A stretch of 64,000 nt of DNA from Mycobacterium intermedium (lineage in GTDB: Bacteria; Actinomycetota; Actinomycetes; Mycobacteriales; Mycobacteriaceae), in assembly GCF_002086275.1 (NCBI RefSeq), contig NZ_MVHT01000003.1, positions 62,001-126,000 on the forward strand, written 5' to 3'. The notes beneath the pieces are model-generated. The model was not told the origin of the DNA. It saw nothing but the letters and a program-made list of their open reading frames with translations, and ran no database searches. Numbering within the stretch: position 1 is the stretch's first letter; each line of letters begins with the position of its first letter. This document shows positions 8,640 to 18,585 of this stretch, piece by piece. Position numbers and translations under genes: made by a program.

Positions 8640-9509
8640 ATGACGCTCAATGTGAAAGGCGAAGGGCTCGGTGCACAGATCACCGGCATCGACCCGCAGG
8701 ACCTGGACCATCTTTCCGGCGAAGAGATCCGAGAGGTCGTCTACCAGAACAAGCTCGTTGTTCTCAAGGACGTTCATCCGTCCCCCGAGCAATTCATCAA
8801 ACTCGGCAGGCTGATTGGAGAGATCGTCCCCTACTACGAACCCATGTATCACCACCAGGACCATCCGGAGATCTTTGTCTCCTCGACCGAGCAAGGGCAA
8901 GGCGTCCCGAAAACCGGCGCGTTCTGGCACATCGACTACATGTTCATGCCGGAGCCGTTCGCCTTTTCCATGGTGGTGCCCCTCGCTGTGCCTGGACAGG
9001 ACCGCGGGACATACTTCATCGACCTCAACAGGGTTTGGGAGTCGCTACCTCCGGACAAGCAGGATCCCGTGCGCGGAACCGTCAGCACTCATGATCCCCG
9101 GCGCCACATCAAGATTCGCCCCACCGACGTGTATCGCCCCATCGGAGAAGTGTGGGCTGAGATCAGCCGCACGACACCGCCGATCAAGTGGCCGACGGTC
9201 ATCAGGCACCCGAAGACCGACCAGGAGATCCTCTACATCTGCGCGTCGGGCACCACCAAGATCGAAGACCACGAGGGCAATGTGCTTGACCCGGCGATAC
9301 TCAACGAATTGATGGAGGCCACCGGTCAACTCGATCCTGAGTTCACCTCGCCGTTCATTCACACTCAGCACTACGAGGTCGGCGACATCGTGTTGTGGGA
9401 CAACCGCGTTCTGATGCACCGGGCGAAGCACGGCACCGCCGCGGGTACTCTGACAACCCATAGGCTCACCATGCTGGATGGCCTCAAGACGCCGGGATAC
9501 GCCGCATGA
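8640..9509 (+). CDS. Fe(II)/2-oxoglutarate isonitrile-forming oxygenase (Rv0097/ScoE-like)
   Basis: A 289-residue TauD-fold non-haem iron enzyme. The facial triad is visible as His97-x-Asp99 (FWHIDYM) and His260 (LMHRAKH), with Arg275 fifteen residues later positioned to bind 2-oxoglutarate. The spacing between the triad histidines (163) agrees with ScoE as I remember it. ScoE and Rv0097 oxidatively decarboxylate an N-carboxymethyl beta-amino fatty acid to a beta-isonitrile fatty acid. The gene lies 22 bp after PPE1, with TAGGAGA as ribosome-binding site, and overlaps fcoT by 4 bases. Family and context agree, so the reaction is assigned with good confidence. Confidence 0.9.
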   Translation: MTLNVKGEGLGAQITGIDPQDLDHLSGEEIREVVYQNKLVVLKDVHPSPEQFIKLGRLIGEIVPYYEPMYHHQDHPEIFVSSTEQGQGVPKTGAFWHIDYMFMPEPFAFSMVVPLAVPGQDRGTYFIDLNRVWESLPPDKQDPVRGTVSTHDPRRHIKIRPTDVYRPIGEVWAEISRTTPPIKWPTVIRHPKTDQEILYICASGTTKIEDHEGNVLDPAILNELMEATGQLDPEFTSPFIHTQHYEVGDIVLWDNRVLMHRAKHGTAAGTLTTHRLTMLDGLKTPGYAA

Positions 9510-10060
9510 GCACCGCCGAACTGACACCGTCCGCAGCAATCGATCCCGCGTCCGCGCACACCGTCCCAATCGCTGAGCCGCTGCTGGCCGAAGTGCTTGA
9601 GCCGTACTCCTTTAAAGGGTGCCGCTATCTTCTCGACGCCCAATACAAGGCGACCGAGGACTCGGTCCTTGCGTACGGCAACTTCCGCATCACCGAGTCC
9701 GCCTACATTCGGAGCACCGGGCATTTCAACGCGGCCGAACTCATATTGTGTTTCAACCAGCTCGCGTATTGCGCCTTCGCACCGGCCATCATCAATGAAG
9801 AGATCTCCGTGCTGCGGGGCTGGTCCATTGCGGACTTCTACGACAATCAGCTCCCAAGCATGCTCATCAAGAGCACCTCGTCCCGGTTCAAGAGGCCGAT
9901 CAATGCCCAGAAATTCTCGGCGCGGCTGCTGTGCAAGGATTTTCAGATCGTCGAACGGTCAGTGCGTTATCTGTTGATACCGTGTGCCATCGAGTTCTGG
10001 GACGACGACGGCGGGGCCGCATCCGGTCAGGTCGAACTGGCAGCCTTCAACATCCCCTAG
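9506..10060 (+). CDS. fcoT: FcoT-like hotdog thioesterase/Gly-adding enzyme (Rv0098/ScoD)
   Basis: A 184-residue protein, nearly the same length as Rv0098. The FcoT active-site tyrosine and asparagine correspond to Tyr67 and Asn84 (one residue offset from Rv0098 Tyr66/Asn83), with His73 nearby in STGHFNAAE. FcoT was first described as a long-chain acyl-CoA thioesterase. In isonitrile lipopeptide pathways the homologue ScoD catalyses addition of glycine to an enoyl-ACP and releases the product for the oxygenase. The ATG overlaps the stop of the upstream gene (ATGA), indicating coupling. Confidence 0.9.
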   Translation: MSTAELTPSAAIDPASAHTVPIAEPLLAEVLEPYSFKGCRYLLDAQYKATEDSVLAYGNFRITESAYIRSTGHFNAAELILCFNQLAYCAFAPAIINEEISVLRGWSIADFYDNQLPSMLIKSTSSRFKRPINAQKFSARLLCKDFQIVERSVRYLLIPCAIEFWDDDGGAASGQVELAAFNIP

Positions 10061-10083
10061 CCCGACAAGAGGAGCCACACTCC

Positions 10084-11667
10084 ATGTCTGTCTTACCGCC
10101 CTCCGTGTGGGAACGGATTTCTTTGCAGGCACAGCAACGGCCGCAGGCAACGGCTTTGCGGCGCTGCGACGGCACCAGCGCCCTCCGGTACGGACAACTC
10201 GTCACCGAAGCAGAGAGGCTGGCTGCCGATCTGCGGGCCCGCGCGGTTTCCCGTGGCGCCCGGGTCATGGTCCTGTCGGACAACGGTCCCGAGACGTACC
10301 TGTCGGTGCTGGCCTGCGCACGACTCGGGGCGATCGCCGTCATGGTCGACGGCAACCTACCCCCGGCGACCGCGGCGCGCTTCGGTCAAATTACCGACCC
10401 CAGTGCCATTCTCGTCACACCGGGCAGCCGGATCCGTCCGGAATCGTTGCCCGACGGTCTAGGGTTGGCACACGTTATCCCGGTCGAAATCGACACTGAC
10501 GCTGCTCATTCCACCGGTGCTGCCATCGACCATGCAGCGCAGGGCGCTGACGATCCGCTGGCGATGATCTTCACCAGTGGCACGACGGGTGAGCCGAAGG
10601 CCGTGCTGCTGGCAAACCGCACCTTCTTCGCCATCCCGGATATCTTGGAGCGGGAGGGTTTGAACTGGATCACCTGGGTGGTCGGCGAGACAACGTATTC
10701 GCCGCTGCCAGCGACACATATTGGCGGATTGTGGTGGATACTCACCTGTTTGATGCATGGCGGGGTATGCATCACCGGTGGCGAGAACACCCCATCGCTG
10801 ATGGAAATCCTCAATAAGAACTTGGTCGCAACCACATGCCTGGTGCCCACCCTCATTTCAAAACTGGTCGCCGAACTGAAAGCCGCGAACGCGACGGTGC
10901 CCTCGTTGCGCCTGCTCGGGTACGGCGGCTCGCGGGCGATCGCAGATGATGTGCGATATGTAGAAGCGGCCGGAATTCGCACGGCGCAGGTCTACGGCCT
11001 CAGCGAAACTGGCTGTACCGCTTTGTGTCTGCCCACCGACGACGGCTCGATCGACAAGATCGAAGCCGGCGTGGTGGGCCGCCCATACCCTGGCGTGGAA
11101 GTGTTCTTGGCAGCCGGCGAAGGTATAGGTCCGACGGGACCGGAGCCCGCCGAATCCGCGTCGTTCGGGACACTGTGGATAAAGTCGCCGGCCAACATGT
11201 TGGGATACTGGAACAATCCGGAACGCACGCAAGAGGTTCTGGTCGACGGCTGGGTCAATACCGGCGACCTCCTCGAACGCCGCGAAGACGGCTTCTTCTA
11301 TATCCGGGGCCGTTCCTCCGAGATGATCATCTCCGGCGGTGTCAACATCGTGCCCGACGAGGTTGATCGCATCGCCCAAAGCGTTACGGGTGTGCGCGAG
11401 GCAGCGTGCTACGAGATTCCCGACGAAGAGTTCGGGGCGCTGGTAGGCCTGGCCGTGGTCCCTTCGACAAAACTAGACGACTCGGCGGGCACCGAACTCA
11501 AGCAACGGATTGCGGCTACCTATCGGCGAGAATCGGAGTCGATGGCGCGGCCCGCGACCATCACCATCGTCGCGGAGATTCCACGGACCCAGTCCGGCAA
11601 GGTCATGCGCGCTTCGCTGGCAGCGACCCTGAACGGACTGAAAGCGGGAGTGGGCGCCGGTGTCTGA
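10084..11667 (+). CDS. fadD10: FadD10-like acyl-AMP ligase
   Basis: A 527-residue adenylate-forming enzyme of the ANL superfamily. The P-loop is at 162-173 (IFTSGTTGEPKA), the YGLSE A5 motif lies in the middle, and the C-terminal catalytic lysine is Lys506 (TQSGKVMR). The start is ATG 10084, with AAGAGGAG about ten bases upstream; the frame is open further upstream but overlaps fcoT. FadD10 activates a medium- or long-chain fatty acid (often alpha,beta-unsaturated in this pathway) and loads it onto the adjacent ACP rather than onto CoA. It overlaps the ACP gene by 8 bases. Confidence 0.9.
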   Translation: MSVLPPSVWERISLQAQQRPQATALRRCDGTSALRYGQLVTEAERLAADLRARAVSRGARVMVLSDNGPETYLSVLACARLGAIAVMVDGNLPPATAARFGQITDPSAILVTPGSRIRPESLPDGLGLAHVIPVEIDTDAAHSTGAAIDHAAQGADDPLAMIFTSGTTGEPKAVLLANRTFFAIPDILEREGLNWITWVVGETTYSPLPATHIGGLWWILTCLMHGGVCITGGENTPSLMEILNKNLVATTCLVPTLISKLVAELKAANATVPSLRLLGYGGSRAIADDVRYVEAAGIRTAQVYGLSETGCTALCLPTDDGSIDKIEAGVVGRPYPGVEVFLAAGEGIGPTGPEPAESASFGTLWIKSPANMLGYWNNPERTQEVLVDGWVNTGDLLERREDGFFYIRGRSSEMIISGGVNIVPDEVDRIAQSVTGVREAACYEIPDEEFGALVGLAVVPSTKLDDSAGTELKQRIAATYRRESESMARPATITIVAEIPRTQSGKVMRASLAATLNGLKAGVGAGV

Positions 11668-11941
11668 GGTTCCGGACGGGGTGTTGCGGGACAGGGTTTT
11701 CACCGCCCTGTGTGACGTGCTGTATGTCGACGAGTCGGACTTTGCCGACGGCGACGACACCGACCTCCGTGATCTGGGACTGGACTCGGTCCGCTTCGTT
11801 CTCCTGATGAAACACCTTGGTGTGGACCGTGAGTCCGAACTGCCGGCCCGGCTGGCCGGCAACCTGTCGATCGCCGGCTGGGTCCGGGAGTTGGCGGTCG
11901 CGGGGACTACGTGCGCCGTTACCGGGCCGGGACCGGACTAG
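11660..11941 (+). CDS. Acyl carrier protein (Rv0100/ScoB-like)
   Basis: A 93-residue stand-alone carrier protein with GTG start at 11660 inside the end of fadD10. The phosphopantetheine site is Ser43 in LGLDSVRF. In M. tuberculosis the equivalent gene (about 78 residues) is followed at once by the NRPS gene nrp. Here the gene simply ends at 11941, with a somewhat longer tail ([11 protein letters not shown]), and its last 23 bases overlap the end of a convergent mmpL gene. The tail may have been created by the rearrangement that removed or relocated the NRPS. Confidence 0.88.
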   Translation: MSEVPDGVLRDRVFTALCDVLYVDESDFADGDDTDLRDLGLDSVRFVLLMKHLGVDRESELPARLAGNLSIAGWVRELAVAGTTCAVTGPGPD

Positions 11942-14816
11942 CCAGACTCCTGGCCGGTCGCGACCGTACCCTGATCGGCCACCAGAACCAACGCCCCAAC
12001 AGCGCGGCGATGGCCGGCGTCATGAATGCCCGCACGATCAAGGTGTCGAACAGCAGGCCGAGACCGATGGTGGTGCCTACCTGCCCAACCATCCGCAGGT
12101 CGCTGACCACCATTGAGGCCATGGTGAATGCGAACACCAGACCGGCATTCGTCACCACCTTGCCGGTGCCGCCCATCGATCGGATGATGCCGGTATTGAG
12201 ACCGGCGCCGATCTCCTGTTTGAACCGGGAGACCAAGAGCAGGTTGTAGTCGGATCCCACGGCCAACAGCACGATCACCGACATCGCGATCACCAACCAG
12301 TGCAACGGAATTCCGAGGATGTGCTGCCACATCAGCACGGACAACCCAAACGAAGCGCCCAGCGAAATCGCGACGGTCCCCACGATCACCGCCGCGGCCA
12401 CCAGCGCGCGGGTCAGGATGAGCATGATGATGAAAATGAGGCAGAGCGATGAAATCCCGGCGATCACCAGATCCCACTTCGCGCCCTCGGAGATGTCCTT
12501 GAACACCGCGCCCACGCCGGCAATCTGAATCTCGGCGCCTTCCAACGGCGTTCCCTTGAGCGATTCCTCGGCCGCGGTTCGTAGCTTGTTGATACTAGCG
12601 ATCCCCTCATTCGACGCGGGATCGCCCCGATGCAGAATGATGAAGCGAGCCGAATGCCCGTCGGGCGAAATGAAGCTCTGTATCGCGCGCTGAAAGTCTT
12701 TGTTTTTGAACACTTCCGGCGGCAGATAGAAAGAATCGTCGTTCTTGGCCGCGTCGAACGCCTTGCCCATGGCGTTGGCGTTTTCGCTCATCTCACTCAT
12801 CTGGTCCAACATGCCCGCCATGGTGCTGTGCATGGTCAGCATCATGGTGCGCGTGCTTTCCATGGTCTCGATCATCGGCGGGAACGTCGCGATCATCTCC
12901 GGCATCAACCGATCCAGGTTCTTGATGTCAGCGATCAGCGCGTCAAGTTTCTCGTTGATCTGGTCCAAGCCGTCGACCGCGTCGAAGATCGAACGGAAGG
13001 ACCAGCAGAGCGGAATGTCGTAACAGTGCCTCTCCCAATAGAAGTAGCTGCGAATCGGACGCCAGGTGTCTTCGAAGTCGGCGATGTGGTCCCGCAGTTC
13101 GTTGGTGAGTTCCTGCATCGCGATGGTGTCACCGACCATGTGGTGCGTCGTGGAAACAAGCTGAGTCATCAAGCCGTACATCCGGCGCATGAGGGCAACC
13201 GTCTTGGCCATTTCGTCGGCCTGTTTCAGCATGTCCTCCATCCGGTCCCGCTGATATTTCAGGATCTGCACTTGGCCGGCGTTGCTCATGCTGAGCTGGA
13301 ACGGGATCGACGTGTGGTCCATCGCGGTTCCCTCGGGCCGGGTGATCGCCTGGACTCGAGAGATCCCCGGGACGCGGAAGAGGCCCTTGGCGAGCTTGTC
13401 CAAGACCAGGAAGTCCGCGGGGTTGCGCAAATCATGATCCGACTCGATCATCACGATCTCGGGCTTCATCCGTGCCTGGGAGAAGTGTCGGTCGGCGGCG
13501 TTGAAACCCTCGTTGGCCCGAATGAAGGTGGGCAGGTAGGCCCGGTCGTCGTAGCTGGGCTGGTAGCCGGGCAGGGTGAGCAATCCGATCATGGCGATGG
13601 CGAACGTCACCGCGAGAACGGGCAGCGGCCACCGAACCACCACCGTCCCGATCCGTCGCCAACCGCGGACGTTCAGGAACCGTTTGGGATCGAACACCCC
13701 GAACCGGCTGGCGACGACCAAGATGGCCGGCCCCAGCGTCAGCGCCACGGCCACGGCCACCAACATGCCGATCGCGCATGGCACGCCCAGCGTCTGAAAG
13801 TAGGGCATCCGCGCGAAGCTCAGGCAGAACGTCGCACCGGCGATGGTCAAACCGGAGCCCAAGATGACGTGGGCCGTGCCCCGGTACATGGTGTAGAAAG
13901 CCGATTCCCGGTCTTCGCCGGCCTGGCGGGCCTCCTGGTAGCGACCGACGATGAAGATCCCGTAGTCGGTCCCCGCTGCGATCGACAGTGACGTGATCAG
14001 GCTGACCGCAAAGGTGGAGAGCCCGATGAGCCCGGCGTGCCCGAACAAGGCCACGGCACCCCGCGCGGCGGACAATTCGATGCCGACCGTGAGCAGCAAC
14101 AGAAACACCGTCAGCGGCGATCGGTAGACGAAGAGCAACATGATCACGATCACCCCGACGGTCGTCAAAGTGATCTTGGCCATGGATTTGTCGCCGCTCT
14201 GCTGCAGATCGGCGGCCAGCGCCGACGCGCCGGTGACGTAGACCTTGACCCCGGGTGGCGGCGGGACGCTGTCCACGATCTTGCGGACGGCGACGACGGA
14301 ATCGTTGGCCAGCAGCTCACCCTGATTGCCCGCCAGGGTCAACTGGACGGTGACAGCCTTGCCGTCGTTGCTCTGTGCGCCCGCGGCGGTCAAGGGATCG
14401 CCCCAGAAGTCCTGGACGCCCAGGATGTGCGCCTTGTCCGCGCGCAACCTACGGACCATGTCGTCGTAGTACTTGTGGGCGGCGTCACCGAGGGGCCGCT
14501 CGCCCTCCAGGACGATCATCGCCACACTGTCGGTCTCTCCTTCATTGAAGGCGTGGCCGATTTGTTTCAACGCAACGAGCGACGGCGCGTCCTTGGGACT
14601 CAACGACACCGCCCGCTCTTGCCCGACGACCTCCAACGAGGGCACGAACATGCCGAGGACGATCACGAACGCGATCCAGAACAGGATGATCGGCACCGCC
14701 AGGCGATGAATCGCCCTTGCGATCAACGGCCGCTCGGCATGGGCGTCAGCGGGCTCGTCGGGGCCTTTTCCCGAGAGCCTTTCATCGCCCTTTTCGTCGG
14801 CCGCCGTGGCAGTCAA
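11919..14816 (-). CDS. MmpL family RND transporter (MmpL4/5-like)
   Basis: A 965-residue RND-superfamily lipid/siderophore exporter with about 12 helices. Proton-relay Asp-Tyr pairs appear in both halves (GTDYGIF in TM4, GSDYNLLL in TM10). The second periplasmic domain contains a long Met- and Lys-rich helical insertion (about residues 500-690, e.g. [19 protein letters not shown]), the coiled-coil feature of MmpL4/MmpL5, which export mycobactins. No mmpS partner gene is adjacent. The start overlaps the stop of the P-type ATPase by 4 bases. The likely role is export or recycling of a lipidic metallophore made by the convergent fcoT-fadD10-ACP genes; the substrate is inference. Confidence 0.88.
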   Translation of the reverse strand: MTATAADEKGDERLSGKGPDEPADAHAERPLIARAIHRLAVPIILFWIAFVIVLGMFVPSLEVVGQERAVSLSPKDAPSLVALKQIGHAFNEGETDSVAMIVLEGERPLGDAAHKYYDDMVRRLRADKAHILGVQDFWGDPLTAAGAQSNDGKAVTVQLTLAGNQGELLANDSVVAVRKIVDSVPPPPGVKVYVTGASALAADLQQSGDKSMAKITLTTVGVIVIMLLFVYRSPLTVFLLLLTVGIELSAARGAVALFGHAGLIGLSTFAVSLITSLSIAAGTDYGIFIVGRYQEARQAGEDRESAFYTMYRGTAHVILGSGLTIAGATFCLSFARMPYFQTLGVPCAIGMLVAVAVALTLGPAILVVASRFGVFDPKRFLNVRGWRRIGTVVVRWPLPVLAVTFAIAMIGLLTLPGYQPSYDDRAYLPTFIRANEGFNAADRHFSQARMKPEIVMIESDHDLRNPADFLVLDKLAKGLFRVPGISRVQAITRPEGTAMDHTSIPFQLSMSNAGQVQILKYQRDRMEDMLKQADEMAKTVALMRRMYGLMTQLVSTTHHMVGDTIAMQELTNELRDHIADFEDTWRPIRSYFYWERHCYDIPLCWSFRSIFDAVDGLDQINEKLDALIADIKNLDRLMPEMIATFPPMIETMESTRTMMLTMHSTMAGMLDQMSEMSENANAMGKAFDAAKNDDSFYLPPEVFKNKDFQRAIQSFISPDGHSARFIILHRGDPASNEGIASINKLRTAAEESLKGTPLEGAEIQIAGVGAVFKDISEGAKWDLVIAGISSLCLIFIIMLILTRALVAAAVIVGTVAISLGASFGLSVLMWQHILGIPLHWLVIAMSVIVLLAVGSDYNLLLVSRFKQEIGAGLNTGIIRSMGGTGKVVTNAGLVFAFTMASMVVSDLRMVGQVGTTIGLGLLFDTLIVRAFMTPAIAALLGRWFWWPIRVRSRPARSLASPVPAR

Positions 14817-17119
14817 GAGTCAAACCGAGCTGATTCTGGTCGCGTTCCAGCACCCGAGCGTGCGCCCCCGAAGTTCCGCAGGCGCAAGCTGTTGGAGACG
14901 ACAAAGAACGACGAGAACGCCATTGCCGCCCCGGCGATCAGGGGATTGAGCAGGCCGGCCGCAGCAATCGGGATGGCCGCGACGTTGTAGCCGAAAGCCC
15001 ACACCATGTTCATCTTGATGGTGCGCATAGTTGCGGCTGCGAGGTCCAGCGCCAGGGGCACGACGTCGAGACTATCGCGGACCAGAATGATGTCTGCAGC
15101 GCCGATGGCAACGTCGGTGCCGCGCCCGATCGCCATGCCCAGATCGGCGCGTGCGAGCGCCGGTCCGTCGTTGATGCCGTCACCCACCATGGCGACCACT
15201 CGACCGCTGTCACGCAGTTGCTCGATCACGTCGACCTTGCCCTCGGGCAGGATGTCGGCGATCACTTCGTCGATACCGACTTGAGCGGCCACCGCGCCCG
15301 CCGACGCCGCGTTGTCGCCGGTCAACAGCACCGTCCGGAAGCCCCGCTGGTGCAGGGCGGCCACGGCATCGGCCGCCGAGTCTTTGACCGCATCCGCAAC
15401 CGCGATGACTCCGCACGGTTCACCGTCGACCTCGACGAGTACCGCCGTTTCCCCGCGCGATTCCGCGGTGCGCCGAGCCGCGACCAGCGCCGGTGTCTTG
15501 CATGCCGGGGCGATCCACGATGGTTTTCCCACCCGGACCGACCGGCCCGCCACCGTGCCATAGACCCCGCGGCCGGGGATCGCCCGAAAGTCGGTTACCG
15601 GCTGTTGGGATGCGTTGGTGGCCGACGCGGCGATCGCGATCGCCACGGCGTGCTCGGACGCGGCTTCGACGGACGCGGCCAGCTCGAGTACCTGCTCGGT
15701 CCGCCAGCCGGGTGCGGCCTCCACCGCGCTGACCGTCAGCTGTCCCGTCGTCAGCGTGCCCGTCTTGTCGAACACCACGGTGTCGACGGCCCGGGTGGCT
15801 TCCAGCGAGTTGTAGCCCTTCAGGAAGATTCCGAGTTGAGCGCCGCGACCGGACGCCACCATCATGGCCGTCGGTGTCGCCAGTCCCAGTGCACACGGGC
15901 AGGCGATGACGAGCACGGCCAGTCCGGCCGAGAATGCCCGATCGGTTCCGCCTCCGGCGAGGAGCCATCCGGCGGTAGTCAGTGCGGCGATGGCGAACAC
16001 GACGGGGACGAACACCGCGGCGATGCGGTCGGCCAGCCGTTGTGCGTTGGCCTTCTGCGCCTGGGCCTGCTCGACCAGGCGGACCATGCCGGCGAACTGG
16101 GTGTCGGCGCCCACCGCGGCGGCCTCGACGATCAGCCGGCCGTCCAGCACCGCCGTGCCGCCGATGACCTGTGCGCCCGGCTGCACCCGCACCGGCTTGG
16201 CTTCGCCGGTCATCGCGCTCATGTCGACCGCGGCCGATCCCTCGATGACGAGCCCGTCGGCGGCAATCGTCTGTCCCGGCCGCACCACGAAGCGCTGCTG
16301 CTCCTGCAGTTCGTCAGCCGGGATGACGAGCTCTGAGCCGTCGGGCTGCAGCACCGAGACATCTTTTGCGCTCAGTGCCGCCAGCGCCCGCAGCGCCCCG
16401 CCCGCCTTCGACTTGGCGCGGGCCTCGAAGAACCGCCCAGCCAACACGAAGACCGTCACACCCGCGGCGACCTCGAAGTAGATGGCATCACTGCCCAGCA
16501 GCGCCTGCCATAGATCCCTGCGCTCGGTGGGCTGCCGGCCGCCGAACACAGTGAAGAGCGACCACGTCGTGGCGGCGGTGATCCCGACCGAGATCAGCGT
16601 CTCCATGGAGGCGCTCATGGTGTGCACCTTTTGCAGCGCGACGCGGTGGAACGGCCACGCCGCCCAGGTCACGACTGGAAGCGCCAGCGCCGTCAGCACC
16701 CATTCCCACCCGCCGAAACGCGAGCTGGGGACCACGGCGAACAGCACCGACAGATGGGCCAGCGGCACGAACAGCACGGCCGCGACGGCCAACCGGATCA
16801 GCAAGTACCTCGCGTGCTCGGCGTCGGGATCGCTTTCGCTCAACGCACTCCCGGCCTCGCGCGGTTCGGCCCCGTAGCCGGCCTTCTCGACGGCCTCGCA
16901 CAGCGCGGCGACCTCGGCGTCCTCGTCGGCTTCGATGGTCGCCACCCTGGTGGCGAAATTCACCGACGCCCGGACCCCGGGCAGCTTGTTCAGCGTCCGC
17001 TCGACCTTCTTTGCGCACGCCGCGCAGGACATGCCCGTGACCTCGAGCTGGACCCGCTGGACGTGCGTGAGGTGATCGTCCGATGCCGCGGTCGGAGACG
17101 ATGCGGACGCCGACATCAT
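14813..17119 (-). CDS. Copper-type P1B ATPase (CtpA/CtpB family)
   Basis: A 768-residue heavy-metal ATPase. It has an N-terminal HMA domain with GMSCAAC (about residues 28-34), the membrane CPC metal site (VIACPCALG), the TGE loop, the phosphorylation motif DKTGTLT and the hinge [13 protein letters not shown] plus HMA CxxC favours Cu(I). The start is ATG 17119, eight bases after AGGAGG. The size is similar to CtpA (761) and CtpB (752); CtpB lies beside the nrp cluster in M. tuberculosis, so CtpB is the closer functional analogue, but A and B cannot be separated by eye. It is translationally coupled to mmpL and divergent from the SigC-like gene. Confidence 0.92.
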   Translation of the reverse strand: MMSASASSPTAASDDHLTHVQRVQLEVTGMSCAACAKKVERTLNKLPGVRASVNFATRVATIEADEDAEVAALCEAVEKAGYGAEPREAGSALSESDPDAEHARYLLIRLAVAAVLFVPLAHLSVLFAVVPSSRFGGWEWVLTALALPVVTWAAWPFHRVALQKVHTMSASMETLISVGITAATTWSLFTVFGGRQPTERRDLWQALLGSDAIYFEVAAGVTVFVLAGRFFEARAKSKAGGALRALAALSAKDVSVLQPDGSELVIPADELQEQQRFVVRPGQTIAADGLVIEGSAAVDMSAMTGEAKPVRVQPGAQVIGGTAVLDGRLIVEAAAVGADTQFAGMVRLVEQAQAQKANAQRLADRIAAVFVPVVFAIAALTTAGWLLAGGGTDRAFSAGLAVLVIACPCALGLATPTAMMVASGRGAQLGIFLKGYNSLEATRAVDTVVFDKTGTLTTGQLTVSAVEAAPGWRTEQVLELAASVEAASEHAVAIAIAASATNASQQPVTDFRAIPGRGVYGTVAGRSVRVGKPSWIAPACKTPALVAARRTAESRGETAVLVEVDGEPCGVIAVADAVKDSAADAVAALHQRGFRTVLLTGDNAASAGAVAAQVGIDEVIADILPEGKVDVIEQLRDSGRVVAMVGDGINDGPALARADLGMAIGRGTDVAIGAADIILVRDSLDVVPLALDLAAATMRTIKMNMVWAFGYNVAAIPIAAAGLLNPLIAGAAMAFSSFFVVSNSLRLRNFGGARSGAGTRPESARFDS

Positions 17120-17165
17120 GGTCGTCACCTCCTTTAGCTTCAGTTGTGAGCTCACGCTGACAAAG

Positions 17166-17192
17166 GTCGTCACCGCCTAGCCCCTGGTTCCC
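17166..17192 (-). promoter_or_regulatory. ECF-sigma-type promoter candidate, ATPase-mmpL operon
   Basis: On the minus strand, GGGAAC (17192-17187) is followed after 17 bases by CGAC (17169-17166), identical in motif and spacing to the site before PPE1. The inferred start point would leave a leader of about 40 bases before the ATPase ATG. Control by the divergent SigC-like factor is inferred. Confidence 0.5.
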
Positions 17193-17230
17193 GATACCTG
17201 CCCGGCACGCATGGCATACCCTCACTATCC

Positions 17231-17785
17231 GTGACGACATGCGGCGACGATGACCAAATTACCCACCTCGCGATGGCCGCGGGGCAGGGTGACCGGGTCG
17301 CGCTGTCTCAGTTCATCGCCGCCACCCAGTCGGACGTCTGGCGGACGGTCGCCTATCTCGCCGAACCGGCCAGCGCCGACGACCTGACGCAGGAGACCTT
17401 CTTACGGGCGATCCGCTCGTTGCCGCGTTTCGAAGCCCGGTCGACCGCGCGTACCTGGCTGCTCTCGATTGCCCGTCGGGTTGTCGCCGACCAGATCCGG
17501 CACAACAAGAGCAGGCCCCGCACCGCGCACGTGACGGACCTCGACGCGGCCTTGACCCACAACCGCCGCGCCAGCCGCATCGAAGACGTCGTGGAGATCC
17601 GGATGCTGCTGGACGGACTCGACCCGGAGCGGCGCGAGGCCTTCGTCTTGACGCAGGTCTTGGGCCTGTCCTACGCCGAGGCGGCGGAGGTCAGTGGATG
17701 TCCGATCGGAACCATCCGCTCGAGGGTGGCACGCGCGCGTGGCGATCTTGTGCGCGCGGCCAACGAGGGCGACCGGGCAGGCTAG
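17231..17785 (+). CDS. sigC: SigC-like ECF RNA polymerase sigma factor
   Basis: A 184-residue ECF sigma factor. Region 2 has DDLTQETFLRAI and ARTWLLSIARRVVADQIR. Region 4 has LLDGLDPERREAFVLTQVLGLSYAEAAEV and GTIRSRVARAR. Length and many residues match SigC (Rv2069, 185 aa) as I recall it. The start is GTG 17231, with no clear ribosome-binding site, possibly leaderless. SigC is linked to expression of copper-acquisition genes (nrp operon, ctpB) in M. tuberculosis, where it is encoded elsewhere. Here it lies divergent to the ATPase and convergent (4-base overlap) with a zinc-finger membrane protein. Whether it is sigC itself or a paralogue cannot be told without the rest of the genome. Confidence 0.85.
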   Translation: MTTCGDDDQITHLAMAAGQGDRVALSQFIAATQSDVWRTVAYLAEPASADDLTQETFLRAIRSLPRFEARSTARTWLLSIARRVVADQIRHNKSRPRTAHVTDLDAALTHNRRASRIEDVVEIRMLLDGLDPERREAFVLTQVLGLSYAEAAEVSGCPIGTIRSRVARARGDLVRAANEGDRAG

Positions 17786-18534
17786 GCCGCGGACCCGTCC
17801 GTCGGCCACAAGTGCCCGCGGCGACGGCCACGAGATGCGTTGGGCGGCAACACAATATCCGGTTCAACCGCAGACCCGTCCGGCGTCGGCCGCGCGTCGT
17901 GGTCGTGCCACACCAGGAAGGCGAGGACCGCTCCGGCCAGCACCGGGACGTGCGTCAATATCCGCCCGATCGTGACGTCCCCGGAAACCGCATCCGCCAC
18001 GACATAAGCCGACAGCACACCGACGTAGACGCCCAGCACGCCCGCCAGCCCCGCCGCGGCCCGCGGCCAAATGGCCGCGGCCACCATGACCACACCTAGC
18101 GCGACGGACCAGGCGGTGGACTCGTTGAGCAAATGGTTACCGGAACCGACTCCGTGCTCGTGGGTCAACCCGAGACTGAACCCCAACCCCTGCCCTGTTG
18201 CCAGCCCTGCTTGCGCGACGCCGACGCCCAGCAGTGCCCATTGCGACCACGTGAGCCGTGTGCGCCGCGCGGGCACTCGCCCGCTCGGCAACGGGCTGAG
18301 CGGTGCGATCATCGGGCGCGACTCGATCAGCCGTCGCAACGCGCGGGCCTGTTCGGACACCTGATCGAACCACTCGCGGCACGCCGCGCACTCGTCAAGA
18401 TGCTCGTCGACGCGCGCCGCGGGCACCGGCTCTCGCTCACCGTCGAGCCGCGCCGAAAGGGCTTCGCGGGCCACCTCGCAATACACGTTTCTATAGTCGC
18501 GCAATACCGCCGAACGGTTCCGCCGAGTAGACAC
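17782..18534 (-). CDS. Zinc-finger membrane protein, candidate anti-sigma factor (Rv0093c-like)
   Basis: A 250-residue protein with an N-terminal anti-sigma zinc-finger motif: Cys19 in VYCEVAREALSARLDGE, then HLDECAACREW giving H-x3-C-x2-C. Four or so hydrophobic helices follow (about residues 95-205), and the C-terminus is basic and cytoplasmic-looking. This layout fits a membrane-bound ZAS-type anti-sigma factor. Its 3' end overlaps the 3' end of the SigC-like gene by 4 bases, an unusual convergent rather than co-operonic arrangement. Partnership with that sigma factor is inferred from motif and proximity. Confidence 0.75.
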   Translation of the reverse strand: MSTRRNRSAVLRDYRNVYCEVAREALSARLDGEREPVPAARVDEHLDECAACREWFDQVSEQARALRRLIESRPMIAPLSPLPSGRVPARRTRLTWSQWALLGVGVAQAGLATGQGLGFSLGLTHEHGVGSGNHLLNESTAWSVALGVVMVAAAIWPRAAAGLAGVLGVYVGVLSAYVVADAVSGDVTIGRILTHVPVLAGAVLAFLVWHDHDARPTPDGSAVEPDIVLPPNASRGRRRGHLWPTDGSAA

Positions 18535-18585
18535 AAAGCTCCGCCAAACTTGGCCGCCGGGAAATCTTGCGTCCGCTCGTCAGGC

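Noticed and set aside
12630..13991. Long open frame antisense to mmpL
   Set aside because: Gln/His/Arg-rich, no domain; a GC-rich codon-position shadow of the MmpL gene, whose motifs are clear.
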